DNA of 64,000 nt from Paenibacillus algorifonticola (GCF_000971975.1 NZ_LAQO01000011.1:124001-188000), one strand, 5' to 3'. Shown: positions 17,751 to 25,945, counted from the first letter of the stretch. The notes: generated by a model not told the origin, from the sequence alone. Numbers and translations: made by a program.

Positions 17751-18247
17751 GTGCTAGGCGGCTCCAGAGGCAGGGAACTGCGGCGGCGCGGGGGTGTTGC
17801 CGTGATGATTCAGGAAGCACTCAGGCTGAAAAAACATCCCTTTACATAATGCGCGCATCGTTATTCAAGGGTTCGGCAATGCGGCAGCTTTCTTGCTAAA
17901 TTCATGCATGAAGCTGGAGCTCGCGTAATAAGTATATCCGATGTGTCCGGAGCGTTGTATAATGAAGTAGGACTGGACATCCCTGATTTGTTGGACAAGC
18001 GGGATTCGTTCGGTAATGTGATACGTTTGATTTCTTCAACGATTACGAACAGCATGCTGCTTGAGCTGCCCTGTGATGTGCTTGTACCAGCAGCAATTGA
18101 ATATTGAAGCTTGAAAAAATAATGATACGCAGTTTTGCGCAAGTATACGAAATCCACCAAAACCGCAAAGTGGATATGCGGCTCGCTGCCTATATGGCGG
18201 GAATCCGCAAAATGGCGGAAGCCTCCCGTTATCGGGGGTGGGTATAG
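17751..18247 (+). pseudogene. NAD-specific glutamate dehydrogenase, heavily decayed
   Basis: Only pieces of the Rossmann domain and C-terminus survive, in three frames. From 17754: LGGSRGRE..GVAVMIQEALRLK. An extra A in the A run near 17828-17834 breaks it. The next frame gives NIPLHNARIVIQGFGNAAAF until one base is lost near 17894. Then KFMHEAGARVISISDVSGAL through DILV-like CDVLVPAAIE, with a stop at 18105-18107. The last piece, KLEKIMIRSFAQVYEIHQNR to MAEASRYRGW, ends at TAG 18245-18247. About 80-90 codons are missing between AAIE and KLEK, and the first half of the gene is gone. Homology is to GudB/RocG. Confidence 0.88.
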
Positions 18248-18277
18248 CAGGCGCAGCATGGGGGGTGAAGAGCGACG

Positions 18278-18976
18278 ATGATGTGGATTTCTGTCTTGAC
18301 GGCAGCGGTGGCACCAGGAATAGCGCTGCTGACTTATTTATATTTAAAGGACAAATACGATACGGAGCCTATTCATATGGTCGTCCGGATGTTTTTGCTG
18401 GGCGTGCTGATTGTGCTGCCGATTATGGTTGTTCAGCGCGGCCTGCAGCTGTGGTGGGGCGATCATCCAATCGTATTTTCCTTTGTGCAATCGGCCAGTG
18501 TAGAGGAATTTATGAAATGGTTCGTTCTTTATCATTTTATTTACAATCATACGGAGTTTGACGAGCCTTACGACGGCATTGTTTACGCCGGCTCCATCTC
18601 GCTCGGATTTGCGACACTCGAAAATGTGATGTATGCCTTTCTGGCTCCCGCATCGTTCGGCTCGCTTGTTGTGAGAGCGCTGCTTCCTGTATCGGGGCAT
18701 GCCCTCTTCGGTATTATGATGGGCTATTATGTAGGCAAAGCCAAGTTCGAGAGCAATGGCAAAAAGCGTAGAAATTATATCGCTGTATCGTTTCTGCTGC
18801 CCATTATGCTGCACGGCAGCTATGACTGGATCATGATCACGCTGCGTTCCAGCTGGATCTGGTTCATTATTCCGTTCATGGCCGTGCTATGGGTCGTTGG
18901 GCTCCGAAAAATGCAGCGGGCCAACTCGCGCTCGCCGTTTCGTTTTTTGAAGCGGGATGAAGAGGTTAAATTGTAA
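18278..18976 (+). CDS. prsW: Intramembrane glutamic protease PrsW
   Basis: 232 residues and several membrane segments. PrsW motifs: EEFMKW (Glu76, Glu77, Lys80), the GFATLENVMYAF block near 105-116 and SGHALFG with the conserved His. In B. subtilis PrsW makes the first cut in anti-sigma factor RsiW. Start ATG 18278 (a second ATG follows) behind GGGGGGTGAAG. The order glutamate dehydrogenase, prsW, ypeB matches B. subtilis apart from the loss of sleB. Confidence 0.92.
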   Translation: MMWISVLTAAVAPGIALLTYLYLKDKYDTEPIHMVVRMFLLGVLIVLPIMVVQRGLQLWWGDHPIVFSFVQSASVEEFMKWFVLYHFIYNHTEFDEPYDGIVYAGSISLGFATLENVMYAFLAPASFGSLVVRALLPVSGHALFGIMMGYYVGKAKFESNGKKRRNYIAVSFLLPIMLHGSYDWIMITLRSSWIWFIIPFMAVLWVVGLRKMQRANSRSPFRFLKRDEEVKL

Positions 18977-19031
18977 AGCAGCCGTCCATACTGAAAGCTA
19001 GAGGAAATTTTTCGATAAGCTGGAGGTAGGG

Positions 19032-19190
19032 ATGGAAGCAGTTAGAGTGAAAGTGACCATTCGCTGCAATGTATGTGGCGAGAAGTTCGTTTTGCGCGGC
19101 AAGCGCGAAAGCAGCGGCATAGATACTGGTTTCAAGCAATGCATTTGCAACAACATCGACGATCTTGATATTGAAGAACATACTTTTTAA
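19032..19190 (+). CDS. 52-residue Cys-rich (zinc-ribbon-like) protein
   Basis: ATG 19032 behind GGAGGTAGG, stop TAA 19188-19190. It reads MEAVRVKVTIRCNVCGEKF and continues to GFKQCICNNIDDLDIEEHTF. Cysteines at 12, 15, 37 and 39 give a CxxC plus CxC pair, able to hold one zinc or another metal. The tail is acidic. No named family recognised. The good ribosome binding site, plausible codon use and its place in the prsW-ypeB interval support a real gene. Confidence 0.7.
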   Translation: MEAVRVKVTIRCNVCGEKFVLRGKRESSGIDTGFKQCICNNIDDLDIEEHTF

Positions 19191-19205
19191 ACAAATTGAA
19201 TGCAT

Positions 19206-19262
19206 AAAGCTCCTTTCAGCAAACCAAACTAACACCAGGTTTGCACAAGAAAGGAGCTTTTT
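19206..19262 (+). terminator. Terminator-like hairpin that contains the ypeB ribosome binding site
   Basis: AAAGCTCCTTTC (19206-19217) pairs perfectly with GAAAGGAGCTTT (19249-19260), with an inner GCAAACC/GGTTTGC helix, then TTTTTG. The 3' arm holds AAGGAG (19251-19256), 8 nt before the ypeB ATG at 19265. The structure may end transcription of the upstream genes, hide the ypeB site, or both. Confidence 0.8.
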
Positions 19263-19264
19263 GT

Positions 19265-20632
19265 ATGGTTTATAAACGGATAAGCGCGGTATTGTTTCCG
19301 ATTGCGGCTATTTTGCTGGTAGGTTCGCTCTATTGGGGCTATCAGGAGCATCAGGAGAAAAACGCTGTATTGATGAAGGCGGAAAATCAGTATCAACGGG
19401 CGTTCCATGATTTAACTTACCATGTGGATAAGCTGCATCAGCAGCTTGGCAATACGCTAGCAGTCAATTCCACATCACAAGCGTATCATCGAAAAGGGCT
19501 CGTTAACGTATGGCGGCTAACAAGCGAGGCGCAGAACGAAATCAACCAGCTGCCGCTTTCGATGCTTCCATTTAACGAGGCGGAGGAATTTTTGTCGCGC
19601 ATCGCCAATTTTGCCTATAAAACTTCCGTTCGCGATTTGACGAAGCAGCCGCTGTCTGAGGATGAATTCAAAACCCTCAAAACGCTGTATGCCAACTCAA
19701 AGGATATTTCAAAGGATTTGCAAGGCATGCAGGAAAAAGTGCTCTCGAATCATTTGCGCTGGATGGATGTCGAGCTGTCATTGGCGGCTCAGCAGGCTAA
19801 GGGCGATCAGACGATTGTGGACGGCTTCAAGGGTGTCGATAAAAAGGTGAGCGATTATCCGGAAATTAACTGGGGCCCTTCGGTTTCCAGCATGTACGAG
19901 AAGCGTCCGATCAGCATGCTGAGCGGTAAAGCTGTAACGGCAGATGAAATTAAGCAGCGTGCCGCCAAGTTTGCCGGCAAAAAGGGCGAGGGCAAGGACA
20001 TTCGCGTCGAGGAAAATGGCAAAGGCACGGAATATGCTTCGTATTCCGCAGTATTGTCCGAGCATAAGTCGGGCAGAGCGATCCATATGGATTTTTCGCA
20101 AAAGGGCGGTCAGCTTATCGCTTATATGGACCCTCGTGATATTGGAGAGAAGCAGCTAGGCATCGATCAAGCGCGGGCTGCGGCTGAAAAATTTTTGAAA
20201 GAGCATGGATTTGACGGCATGAAGGCGGTAAGCTATGACGCGTATGATAATGCAGGAACGTTCAGCTTCGTCGGCAACCAGGACGATGTGCTGATTTATC
20301 CAGACAAGCTGACGGTCAAAGTTGCGCTTGATAACGGAGATATAGCGGCGCTGCAAGCGAATGAATATGTGTTCGAGCATCATAAGCGTACGCTGCCTAA
20401 GGCAGGCATTTCCAAAGCAGATGCCCGCAAGGCGCTGAACCCGGAAATGAAAGTCTCAAAAGAGCAGATGGCGCTGATCAAAAACGATGACGGCAACGAA
20501 GTGTTATGCTATGAATATACGGGCCGGATCAATGATAGCGACTACCGAATTTACATTAATGCAGACAACGGCTTGGAAGAAGCGATTGAAGTTATGTCTT
20601 CGCTTGACAAAGTGGCAAGTTCCGGTAAATAA
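19265..20632 (+). CDS. ypeB: Germination protein YpeB
   Basis: 455 residues from ATG 19265; a TTG eight codons upstream lies in the hairpin and is less likely. One N-terminal membrane segment (about residues 6-24), a helical domain starting ENQYQRAFHDLTYHVDKLHQ, then C-terminal PepSY/YPEB repeats (KQLGIDQARAAAEKFLKEHG and similar). YpeB stabilises and localises the cortex-lytic enzyme SleB in the dormant spore. Usually sleB is directly upstream; here it is not in the window. Translation may be controlled by the hairpin over its ribosome binding site. Confidence 0.92.
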   Translation: MVYKRISAVLFPIAAILLVGSLYWGYQEHQEKNAVLMKAENQYQRAFHDLTYHVDKLHQQLGNTLAVNSTSQAYHRKGLVNVWRLTSEAQNEINQLPLSMLPFNEAEEFLSRIANFAYKTSVRDLTKQPLSEDEFKTLKTLYANSKDISKDLQGMQEKVLSNHLRWMDVELSLAAQQAKGDQTIVDGFKGVDKKVSDYPEINWGPSVSSMYEKRPISMLSGKAVTADEIKQRAAKFAGKKGEGKDIRVEENGKGTEYASYSAVLSEHKSGRAIHMDFSQKGGQLIAYMDPRDIGEKQLGIDQARAAAEKFLKEHGFDGMKAVSYDAYDNAGTFSFVGNQDDVLIYPDKLTVKVALDNGDIAALQANEYVFEHHKRTLPKAGISKADARKALNPEMKVSKEQMALIKNDDGNEVLCYEYTGRINDSDYRIYINADNGLEEAIEVMSSLDKVASSGK

Positions 20633-20657
20633 CCTTATGGCTCCTCTCTATATGTCG

Positions 20658-20666
20658 TGTTATAAT
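20658..20666 (+). promoter_or_regulatory. Extended -10 promoter before ypfA
   Basis: TGTTATAAT gives a TGn motif joined to a consensus -10; no good -35 at 17 nt. The start codon is 26 nt downstream. Confidence 0.5.
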
Positions 20667-20691
20667 GACAGCATTATAGGGGGGAGCCAAC

Positions 20692-21345
20692 TTGTTGCCG
20701 AAAATTAATCAAATGTTATTTTTCCAAATTGCTTCTTCTGATGAAGCAGAAGCTGCCATCGAGTATAAGGCGCGTATTGCCGAGGTACTGGATGAAGGTT
20801 TTTTGATTGAGAACCCGATAAATAGCCAAAATGGCAGAATGAAAAGGATGTTTTTGGGCGACGAGCTTTCGGTCTATTTTGTATCGGAGGACGGAATCAA
20901 GCATTTCTTTAATTCCCATGTTCTTGGTTTCCGGGAAGATGTCGTTAAGCTGGTCAAAATCCGGAGGCCAGAGCTTGATCAGATTACAAAGGTGCAGCGG
21001 CGCAATTTCCTGCGGGTAGCTGCAGAGCTTGAAATTGCAGTGAAAATGCCGGATCAGGTCCGCTTCGTGGCACTTACAGATGATGTTGGCGGCGGCGGAA
21101 TTTCGTTCATTTGCGATGGGAAATGGACGATTTCCCGTGGTCAGGTGCTGGAGTGCTGGCTGCTTATTCCTTATAAAAATGGTTCCATTGAACACGCATC
21201 ATTCAATGCGGAAATTGTGAGGGTTGTACAGCTTGAAACGGGGCGCAATCAGGCGATGATTAAATTTGCCGGCATTAATGATACAGACCGTCAGCGGATT
21301 ATTCGCTTCTGCTTTGAACGACAGCTGGAATTCCGCAACCGCTGA
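20692..21345 (+). CDS. ypfA: PilZ-domain c-di-GMP receptor (YpfA/YcgR type)
   Basis: 217 residues from TTG 20692 (another TTG follows at once) behind AGGGGGGAGCC. The N-terminal YcgR-like flagellar brake domain spans to about residue 98, followed by a PilZ domain with RRNFLR (103-108). The second c-di-GMP motif is DDVGGGGISF (130-139), in which the usual Ser of DxSxxG is Gly, so binding may be weaker. In B. subtilis YpfA (DgrA) slows flagella through the motor when c-di-GMP is high. Confidence 0.88.
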   Translation: MLPKINQMLFFQIASSDEAEAAIEYKARIAEVLDEGFLIENPINSQNGRMKRMFLGDELSVYFVSEDGIKHFFNSHVLGFREDVVKLVKIRRPELDQITKVQRRNFLRVAAELEIAVKMPDQVRFVALTDDVGGGGISFICDGKWTISRGQVLECWLLIPYKNGSIEHASFNAEIVRVVQLETGRNQAMIKFAGINDTDRQRIIRFCFERQLEFRNR

Positions 21346-21404
21346 ATAGTAAAAGCACCCTCTAGGCATGCTATCCTTTAACAGGGATAGAAGGGAATGA
21401 TTGT

Positions 21405-21635
21405 ATGGCTCGCGTGTCTGGGCAAAACCGGAAACGGCAGGAGGGACAAGCTCCTTGCCCGTCTTTTTCAGTTCGGTTTGATAAAATAGGAAAATGGCTC
21501 GGCATCGCGGCCGCGGCGCTGCTTATAGCCTGTTTGCTTGCGCAAACGGCGCTGCAAAGCAGCACGGTCAGACACTTGCTGTCGGGAGTTGAACGTATGG
21601 AAGGAACCCGTCTGCAAGGACAGGTTTCTTCATAA
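21405..21635 (+). CDS. YpfB-like DUF5359 small membrane protein
   Basis: 76 residues; a basic N-terminus, then one membrane segment (about 31-48, WLGIAAAALLIACLLAQTAL) and a short outside tail ending near VERMEG. It sits between ypfA and cmk, where B. subtilis has ypfB. The similarity is in length, topology and the end motif only, so the assignment is tentative. Start ATG 21405 behind GAAGGGA. Confidence 0.6.
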   Translation: MARVSGQNRKRQEGQAPCPSFSVRFDKIGKWLGIAAAALLIACLLAQTALQSSTVRHLLSGVERMEGTRLQGQVSS

Positions 21636-21672
21636 TGCGTTCAAACATCTAGGAGCGGGGTGGATGGTGTTT

Positions 21673-21701
21673 TTGCATCCGTTCGTATAGTGTGGTATAA
21701 T
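21673..21701 (+). promoter_or_regulatory. Sigma-A promoter for cmk
   Basis: TTGCAT (21673-21678), 17-nt spacer, TATAAT (21696-21701). Transcription should begin near 21708. Confidence 0.7.
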
Positions 21702-21711
21702 TTTCACGTCC

Positions 21712-21732
21712 GCAGGCAAAGCCTGCTTTTTT
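21712..21732 (+). terminator. Small hairpin with T run at the 5' end of the cmk leader
   Basis: GCAGGC (21712-21717), loop AAA, GCCTGC (21721-21726), then TTTTTT. It begins only a few bases after the predicted start of the cmk transcript. It may end upstream transcripts or act as a leader attenuator. Confidence 0.7.
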
Positions 21733-21805
21733 ATTGAGAGGTTAGCGTCGCATCTGTCACGGTGTATCAAGCCAGCCATCTCGACATAAGGGGGGTTGAC
21801 TTTTA

Positions 21806-22504
21806 GTGATGCAGCAAGACGGTGACGGCGAGCGAATCAACATTGCGATCGATGGACCTGCTGGAGCAGGGAAAAGCACAGTAGCGCGTAAAGTTGCCGA
21901 ACAATTAGGATATATTTATATTGATACAGGTGCTATGTATCGAGCCGTGACCTATAGTTCGCAGCAGGCGGGTATTGGGCCGCAGGAAGCTGGCAAGCTG
22001 GCTGACCATGTGACACATTTGGACATTAAGCTGCAGGCTGGCGACAATGGACAGACTGTTTTTTTGAATGGAAAAAATGTCACCGAACAAATTCGTTCAC
22101 GCGATGTGACGCTTAATGTGTCTCATTATGCGGCGAATGAAGCGGTTAGGCAATTTCTTGGCGCAGCGCAGCGCAGGCTGGCTGAGGACAAAGGTGTTGT
22201 CATGGATGGAAGGGATATTGGTTCCCATGTGCTTCCGAACGCTGAGTTGAAGGTGTTTTTAACAGCATCCGTTGAGGAGCGTGCGCTTCGCAGGTACAAG
22301 GAGGTGGCCGGCAAGCAGCCGGTGACGCTTGAACAGCTTGCGGAAGAAATTTCGCAGCGTGACCAACTGGATGAACAGCGGGAGATTTCACCGCTCGTCC
22401 GCGCTGAAGATGCAATCCTGCTGGACAGCACGGCGATGCCGATCGAAGAGGTCGCCCAGGCTATTGTCAAATTAAGCAGAACCAAACTGGCGGGGGCGAA
22501 GTAA
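21806..22504 (+). CDS. cmk: Cytidylate kinase
   Basis: 232 residues. P-loop IDGPAGAGKSTVARKV near the start, then YIDTGAMYRA and DGRDIGSHVLPNAELKVFLTA, all typical of Cmk. It phosphorylates CMP and dCMP using ATP. Start GTG 21806 is 10 nt from GGGGGG; ATG 21809 is an equally possible start. plsC follows after 3 nt and a multi-S1 gene after that, the usual cmk neighbourhood. Confidence 0.95.
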   Translation: MMQQDGDGERINIAIDGPAGAGKSTVARKVAEQLGYIYIDTGAMYRAVTYSSQQAGIGPQEAGKLADHVTHLDIKLQAGDNGQTVFLNGKNVTEQIRSRDVTLNVSHYAANEAVRQFLGAAQRRLAEDKGVVMDGRDIGSHVLPNAELKVFLTASVEERALRRYKEVAGKQPVTLEQLAEEISQRDQLDEQREISPLVRAEDAILLDSTAMPIEEVAQAIVKLSRTKLAGAK

Positions 22505-22507
22505 ACT

Positions 22508-23086
22508 ATGTTATACCTGTTGTTCCGATTTCTTCTCCGTGTGCTCTATATATGCCTATTCCGTCTTGAAGCCAAAGGGCTTGAGAATATACCTGCTGAC
22601 GGGCCTGTCATTTTATGCGCCAATCATGTCAGCAATTTTGACCCGCCTACGGTCGGTGTCAAAGTTAAACGAAAAGTCCATTATATGGCGAAAGCGGAAT
22701 TATTTAAAATTCCGGTCTTCGGGCCGCTCATTCGGGCATTTGGAGCTTTTCCAGTTAAGCGCGGAGGCGTGAGCAAAGAGGCGATCAAATCAGCAATCAC
22801 CCTGCTGAAAGAAGGCAATGTAATGGGGATTTTCCCGGAAGGCTCTCGCCGCAATCAAGGCGGGGAAGCGAAGAAGGGAGCGGCAATGATTGCGCTTCGC
22901 AGCAATGCTGTTGTTATTCCTGTAGCAATTGTGGGTAATTATTCCTTGTTTCGCAAAGTAACGGTTTATTATGGCAAGCCGGTTGATCTTTCCGCATTTA
23001 TTGATGATTCCTCACCGGATAAGCTGGACCGTCTGACTGATGCGATTATGATGGACGTTCGCGCCCTTATTGCAGCGAACAAATAA
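22508..23086 (+). CDS. plsC: 1-acyl-sn-glycerol-3-phosphate acyltransferase
   Basis: 192 residues with an N-terminal membrane segment. Acyltransferase motifs: NHVSNFDP (HX4D, catalytic His) near residue 38, FPEGSRR near 117 and a VIPVAIVG block near 138. It adds the second acyl chain to lysophosphatidic acid in phospholipid synthesis. It starts 3 nt after cmk, so they form one operon. Confidence 0.92.
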   Translation: MLYLLFRFLLRVLYICLFRLEAKGLENIPADGPVILCANHVSNFDPPTVGVKVKRKVHYMAKAELFKIPVFGPLIRAFGAFPVKRGGVSKEAIKSAITLLKEGNVMGIFPEGSRRNQGGEAKKGAAMIALRSNAVVIPVAIVGNYSLFRKVTVYYGKPVDLSAFIDDSSPDKLDRLTDAIMMDVRALIAANK

Positions 23087-23192
23087 ACATAGCTGTTTTA
23101 AATGCTGCTTAATGTTTTACTTTAGAACGTTGGCGGATTTAAATAAAATTGTAAGTTGAAAAGTTGTTGGATGAATTGAGGAGGTTATTTCA

Positions 23193-24422
23193 ATGTCAGA
23201 AGAAACCAATGTGCAAGAGTCCGCAGTAGCGGAAAATCAAGAGGCTATGGATAATTTCGTATCCTTGAAAAAAGGGGATACAGTTAAAGGTTCGATCGTC
23301 AAAATCGAAGATAACCAAGCTTACGTAAGCCTTGGATATAAATATGACGGTGTTATCCCGATTCGCGAGCTGTCTGCAGTTCAATTGGATAATGCAAACG
23401 AAGCCGTACAAGTAGGCCAAGAAGTTGAGCTTAAAGTTATCAGCATTGATGACGAGAAAGAAAAGCTTGTTCTTTCGAAGAAAAGCGTAGATGGCGAGCG
23501 CGCTTGGGATTCGCTTCAAGCTCGTTTCGAGAGCGGCGAAGTATTTGAAGTTGTCGTAGCTGACGTTGTAAAAGGCGGCCTTGTCGCTGATGTTGGCGTA
23601 CGCGGCTTTATCCCGGCTTCGATGGTTGAGCGTCATTTTGTAGAAGATTTCAGCGACTACAAAGGCCGCACACTTCGCGTAAAAGTGAAAGAAATCGACC
23701 AAGAGAACGGCAAAGTTATTCTGTCCGCGAAAGAAGTATTGGACGCAGAATTTGAAGGCAACAAACAAAAATTGATCGCGGCTCTTAAACCAGGAGAGCA
23801 GCTTGAAGGTACAGTTCAACGTTTGACACCGTTTGGTGCATTCATTGATATCGGCGGCGTTGACGGTCTCGTTCACGTTTCCGAGCTTTCATGGCAGCAC
23901 GTTGCTCATCCTAAGGATGTAGTAGCTGAAGGTCAAGCGGTAACGGTTAAAGTTCTTAAAGTTGATCCGGCTGCTGGTAAAATCAGCCTGAGCATGAAAG
24001 CTGCTCAACCAGGTCCTTGGGAAACAGCTGGAAGCCAATTCAACATTGGCGATATCGTAACAGGTACGGTTCGTCGCCTCGTTACTTTCGGCGCATTTGT
24101 TGAAATTGCTCCAGGCGTTGAAGGTTTGGTACACATTTCCCAAATCGCTCACCGTCATATTGCGACTCCTTTCGAGGTATTGCAAGAAGGGCAAGAAGTT
24201 CAAGCGAAAGTTCTTGACTTCAACCCTGCTGAAAAACGCGTTAGCCTGAGCATCAAGGAAACAGAAGAAGCTCCTGAGCAACCGCAAAAGCCAGAAAGAC
24301 AACAACGCGAGCGCGCTCCTAAACAAGAGGAACTGAACAATCCTAATGTTAGCTTGAACAGCCAAAGCATGAGCTACTCGCTGGCTGAGCGTTTCGGCGA
24401 CAAACTGAATAAATTGAAATAA
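23193..24422 (+). CDS. ypfD: S1 RNA-binding protein (YpfD, RpsA-like)
   Basis: 409 residues with four S1 domains, starting near residues 26, 110, 193 and 280; each shows the GxVxxxxxxGxFVxI/L pattern, e.g. LTPFGAFIDIGGVDGLVHVS and RLVTFGAFVEIAPGVEGLVH. A Gln/Glu/Arg-rich linker precedes the end. Related to, but shorter than, proteobacterial ribosomal protein S1 with six domains; the Bacillus homologue is dispensable and not firmly ribosomal. Start ATG follows GAGGAGG. Codon use is biased like a highly expressed gene. Confidence 0.92.
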   Translation: MSEETNVQESAVAENQEAMDNFVSLKKGDTVKGSIVKIEDNQAYVSLGYKYDGVIPIRELSAVQLDNANEAVQVGQEVELKVISIDDEKEKLVLSKKSVDGERAWDSLQARFESGEVFEVVVADVVKGGLVADVGVRGFIPASMVERHFVEDFSDYKGRTLRVKVKEIDQENGKVILSAKEVLDAEFEGNKQKLIAALKPGEQLEGTVQRLTPFGAFIDIGGVDGLVHVSELSWQHVAHPKDVVAEGQAVTVKVLKVDPAAGKISLSMKAAQPGPWETAGSQFNIGDIVTGTVRRLVTFGAFVEIAPGVEGLVHISQIAHRHIATPFEVLQEGQEVQAKVLDFNPAEKRVSLSIKETEEAPEQPQKPERQQRERAPKQEELNNPNVSLNSQSMSYSLAERFGDKLNKLK

Positions 24423-24444
24423 TTCGTTTACAGGTATTTTTTCG

Positions 24445-24479
24445 AAAGGCCAGGCAGCTGCTTGGCCTTTTGTTTTTTT
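24445..24479 (+). terminator. Terminator of the cmk-ypfD unit
   Basis: AAAGGCCA..GCAGC..TGGCCTTTT hairpin (24445-24471) followed by GTTTTTTT. Confidence 0.88.
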
Positions 24480-24557
24480 ATTATTTCTTTATTCGGCTTT
24501 TCATCCTCTTTTTTCCATGCGATTAAATTTTACATACCTCATTAATAGGGGGATACG

Positions 24558-25922
24558 ATGACTAGACATAAGCAATTGGAACGCATTAAACAAAAGCTGA
24601 AGGATGCAGCTCTGACCGATGCTGACCATCAGCTATTTGGTGCGAAAAGCCATAAATATGCAATGAACAGTCTGCTTAGCCTCGATGAGATTCGACAATT
24701 TGAGCAAGCGAATGGCGTCATTTTACCAGAGGAATTTTCAGCGTTTTTAATGAATATCGGAAATGGCGGTGCTGGTCCCTATTATGGTATTCATCCATTA
24801 GGTAAGAAGCAGGTTATTGATCTGGACCGAATAGCTGAGCCTTTTCCTTTGCAAGCAGAGATGACCAAGGAGCAATGGGAAACCGAATATCCATGGATTA
24901 ACGGTGAGTGCGTAATAAGCGACGAAGAATACGAAGAAGCAAGCGCAAAACTGTTTCAAGGACTGCTCAATATTGGGGAGCAAGGCTGCACATACGAAAT
25001 GATGCTGGTCGTTACAGGCAAACACCGTGGAAGAGTGGTTTATATTGATCTCGATTATCAAAAACCGTTCGTGACCTATGAAGCCCATTTTTTGGACTGG
25101 TATGAGCGCTGGCTGGATGAAGTGATTGCCGGTTATGTGACGGACTGGTTCGGTATGCGACGCGGTGGAGATGATAAGCAACTGATCGAATTGTATCAAT
25201 CTACAGCGGAGGAACGTGTGAAAATCGAGGCTTTGGATGGCATGTTTAAGTTGAAGGCGATTTCGCAGGAGACGATTAACTTTTTAATAACCGAGTTCGC
25301 GGGATCATCCACAGCCTTGCGAAGCCTGTCGATGCAGGTGCTTGCTAAAATGAATTTTGCTGAGGCAGAAGTTTTCATTAGGCAGGAGCTCACCAGCAGC
25401 CATGCTGAAAATCGTTTGCGTGCCATACAGTGTATTCATTGGTATATGCCGAAAGGGGATCCGCGCTTTAATCAGCATTTAATTGCGCTGCTCCCAAAAG
25501 AATCAGATGAGGAAACGTTTCGCTTCATCTGTTATATCCTGCAAGCAGGCGGTGTTGAATTACTGCCCATGCTCCAGCCTTTTTTCAAGCATCCGAATGA
25601 AGAAATTCGCGTGCAGGCTGTATATCAGGCGGGGCAATCGGATATAAAAGCAGATTATCTTGCCGATTTTATGGCATTGCTTGACGATCCGGCGGTTAGG
25701 GTACAGCATATCACATTACAGGCGCTGGCTGGGGTGACAGATCCGAGACTGCTGCCTATATATGAGCGTCTACTGAAGCAGCATGAGACAGACAAAGATT
25801 ATATTCGATCTAATATTGAGAGACGGCTTGAGGAGTTTCCGTATAACTCCAAGGAGCAGCTCGACAAGGTGTTTTCTTCAGTTTTAAAACAGGTTGGTAA
25901 GCTATTCAGAAAAAAATTATAA
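24558..25922 (+). CDS. SMI1/KNR4 (SUKH) domain protein with HEAT repeats
   Basis: 454 residues. The first 180 read as a SMI1/KNR4 domain: SLDEIRQFEQANGVILPEEF, SAFLMNIGNGGAGPYYGIHP and later VIDLD and the WYERWLDEVI end. Residues about 215-440 are helical repeats of HEAT type (EERVKIEALDGMFKL, STALRSLSMQVLAKM, EEIRVQAVYQAGQSD, DPAVRVQHITLQALAGV). SUKH proteins often neutralise toxins, but no toxin gene lies beside it and it stands alone between two terminators. Start ATG behind AGGGGGATACG. Confidence 0.82.
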   Translation: MTRHKQLERIKQKLKDAALTDADHQLFGAKSHKYAMNSLLSLDEIRQFEQANGVILPEEFSAFLMNIGNGGAGPYYGIHPLGKKQVIDLDRIAEPFPLQAEMTKEQWETEYPWINGECVISDEEYEEASAKLFQGLLNIGEQGCTYEMMLVVTGKHRGRVVYIDLDYQKPFVTYEAHFLDWYERWLDEVIAGYVTDWFGMRRGGDDKQLIELYQSTAEERVKIEALDGMFKLKAISQETINFLITEFAGSSTALRSLSMQVLAKMNFAEAEVFIRQELTSSHAENRLRAIQCIHWYMPKGDPRFNQHLIALLPKESDEETFRFICYILQAGGVELLPMLQPFFKHPNEEIRVQAVYQAGQSDIKADYLADFMALLDDPAVRVQHITLQALAGVTDPRLLPIYERLLKQHETDKDYIRSNIERRLEEFPYNSKEQLDKVFSSVLKQVGKLFRKKL

Positions 25923-25945
25923 ACTTTGAATTCATGAGCTGTAGA

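Noticed and set aside
17636..17899. 87-codon open frame after mecA
   Set aside because: It runs through the mecA terminator and one frame of the broken glutamate dehydrogenase gene; not a separate gene.
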